Below, in pieces: positions 4,444 to 5,272 of a DNA stretch of 5,272 bases. The position numbers were made by a program, and so were the translations under genes. Each line of letters opens with the position of its first letter. Position 1 is the first letter of the stretch. The notes beneath the pieces were generated by a model. That model was given only the letters and a program-made list of their open reading frames with translations. It was not told the origin of the DNA and made no database searches. The stretch is from Gammaproteobacteria bacterium (lineage in GTDB: Bacteria; Pseudomonadota; Gammaproteobacteria; UBA9214), in assembly GCA_020027635.1 (NCBI GenBank), contig JAHKKL010000146.1, positions 1-5,272 on the forward strand, given 5' to 3'.

Positions 4444-5272
4444 ATGCAAATTCTGTTAGCCAATCCCCGCGGATTCTGCGCCGGCGTCGACCGCGCGATC
4501 GAGATCGTCGAGCGGGCGTTGGAACTGTTCGGCGCGCCGATCTACGTCCGGCATGAAGTGGTGCATAACCGCCATGTCGTCGAAAGTCTGCGCGCGCGCG
4601 GCACGGTGTTCGTCGATGAACTCGATGAGGTGCCGGACGGCGCCACCGTCATCTTCAGCGCCCACGGCGTCTCCCGGGCGGTGCATGAGGAGGGGGCGCG
4701 TCGCGGCCTGCGCGTGTTCGATGCGACCTGCCCGCTGGTCACCAAGGTGCATCTCGAAGTCAGCCGACACGCGCTTGAAGGACGCGAATGTATCCTGATC
4801 GGCCACAAGGGACACCCGGAGGTGGAGGGCACCATGGGCCAGTACGACACCTCCCGCGGCGGCGCCATGTACCTCGTCGAGACACCGCATGACGTCGCGC
4901 AACTTGCGGTAATGCACCCGGAGAACCTGGCGTTCGTCACCCAGACCACCCTGTCGGTCGATGACACGGCGTGCGTGATCGATAGGCTGCGGGAGAGGTT
5001 CCCGCGAATCCAGGGACCGCGCAAGGATGATATCTGCTACGCCACCCAGAACCGGCAGGATGCCGTCAAGGCATTGGCCGGGAGATGTGATGTCTTTCTG
5101 GTGGTCGGTTCACCCAACAGCTCCAACTCCAACCGGCTGCGCGAGATCGCGGAAAAGCAGGGCGTACCGGCTTACCTGGTCGATGAAGCGGACGAGATTC
5201 TCGCGGCGTGGGTGGCGGGTAAACAGAGTATCGGCGTTACCGCCGGCGCTTCCGCTCCGCAGGCGCTGGTCG
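4444..5272 (+). CDS. ispH: 4-hydroxy-3-methylbut-2-enyl diphosphate reductase, partial (3' end beyond window)
   Basis: This cytoplasmic iron-sulfur enzyme does the last step of the MEP isoprenoid pathway, reducing HMBPP to IPP and DMAPP. The first 276 codons are present; E. coli IspH has 316 residues, so some 40 are missing at the window end. The start MQILLANPRGFCAGVDRAIE matches E. coli IspH from residue 1, supporting the ATG at 4444 although no clear Shine-Dalgarno is seen. The three cluster ligands are Cys12, Cys96 and Cys198. The last is shifted by one from E. coli 197 through a single-residue insertion near GGAMYLVE. Active-site residues are His41, His124, Glu126 (GHPEVEGT), Thr168, Ser226, Asn228 and Ser270. 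No frameshift or lost residue is seen. It follows fkpB as in relatives, but across a 436-nt repeat-filled gap, so it may have its own promoter (see 4409-4414). Confidence 0.97.
   Translation, partial: MQILLANPRGFCAGVDRAIEIVERALELFGAPIYVRHEVVHNRHVVESLRARGTVFVDELDEVPDGATVIFSAHGVSRAVHEEGARRGLRVFDATCPLVTKVHLEVSRHALEGRECILIGHKGHPEVEGTMGQYDTSRGGAMYLVETPHDVAQLAVMHPENLAFVTQTTLSVDDTACVIDRLRERFPRIQGPRKDDICYATQNRQDAVKALAGRCDVFLVVGSPNSSNSNRLREIAEKQGVPAYLVDEADEILAAWVAGKQSIGVTAGASAPQALV

Noticed and set aside
4175..4459. 94-codon + strand open frame in the fkpB-ispH gap
   Set aside because: Most of it is translated repeat sequence (WVERSETRVSLRSTQAT comes from the 56-nt palindrome), and it runs into the ispH start.

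Overview
This window carries a conserved housekeeping block of a gammaproteobacterium, all on the + strand: ileS (isoleucyl-tRNA synthetase), lspA (lipoprotein signal peptidase II), fkpB (FKBP/SlpA-type prolyl isomerase) and the first 276 codons of ispH (HMBPP reductase). The order ileS-lspA-fkpB-ispH is the classic gammaproteobacterial arrangement known from Escherichia coli. The proteins follow the E. coli/Pseudomonas forms closely, for example in the IleRS N-terminus and C-terminal zinc finger and in the IspH N-terminus. High-GC coding sequence and the kinds of intergenic repeats suggest an environmental gammaproteobacterium, perhaps a Chromatiales-like or Pseudomonas-like lineage. That placement is inference; the genus cannot be read from this window.

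Layout: positions 1-155 hold no recognisable gene. They contain an imperfect palindromic repeat (41-77), a possible fragment of the same family at the window edge (1-14), and a 22-nt dispersed repeat (124-145) that abuts and probably supplies the ileS ribosome-binding site. ileS (156-3002) is followed after 25 nt by lspA (3028-3504). The lspA stop overlaps the fkpB start in an ATGA junction (3501-3504), so the three genes probably share one transcript. A 436-nt gap (4008-4443) separates fkpB from ispH. It is a mosaic of short palindromic repeats: a small hairpin, three copies of a GGTGCGC-type palindrome, an inverted pair of REP-like elements with compensatory changes, a perfect 56-nt palindrome, and a second copy of the repeat found before ileS. 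A possible -10 box lies just before ispH.

How the genes work together: IleRS charges tRNA-Ile, LspA cleaves prolipoprotein signal peptides in the inner membrane, FkpB is a cytoplasmic folding helper, and IspH makes IPP/DMAPP. These are essential or core functions grouped by ancient synteny, not one pathway. I see no defence system, mobile gene cassette, RNA gene, CRISPR array or novel coding system. The unusual content is in the two repeat-filled intergenic stretches, which flank the ileS-lspA-fkpB unit and appear to separate it from ispH and from whatever lies upstream (ribF in many relatives).
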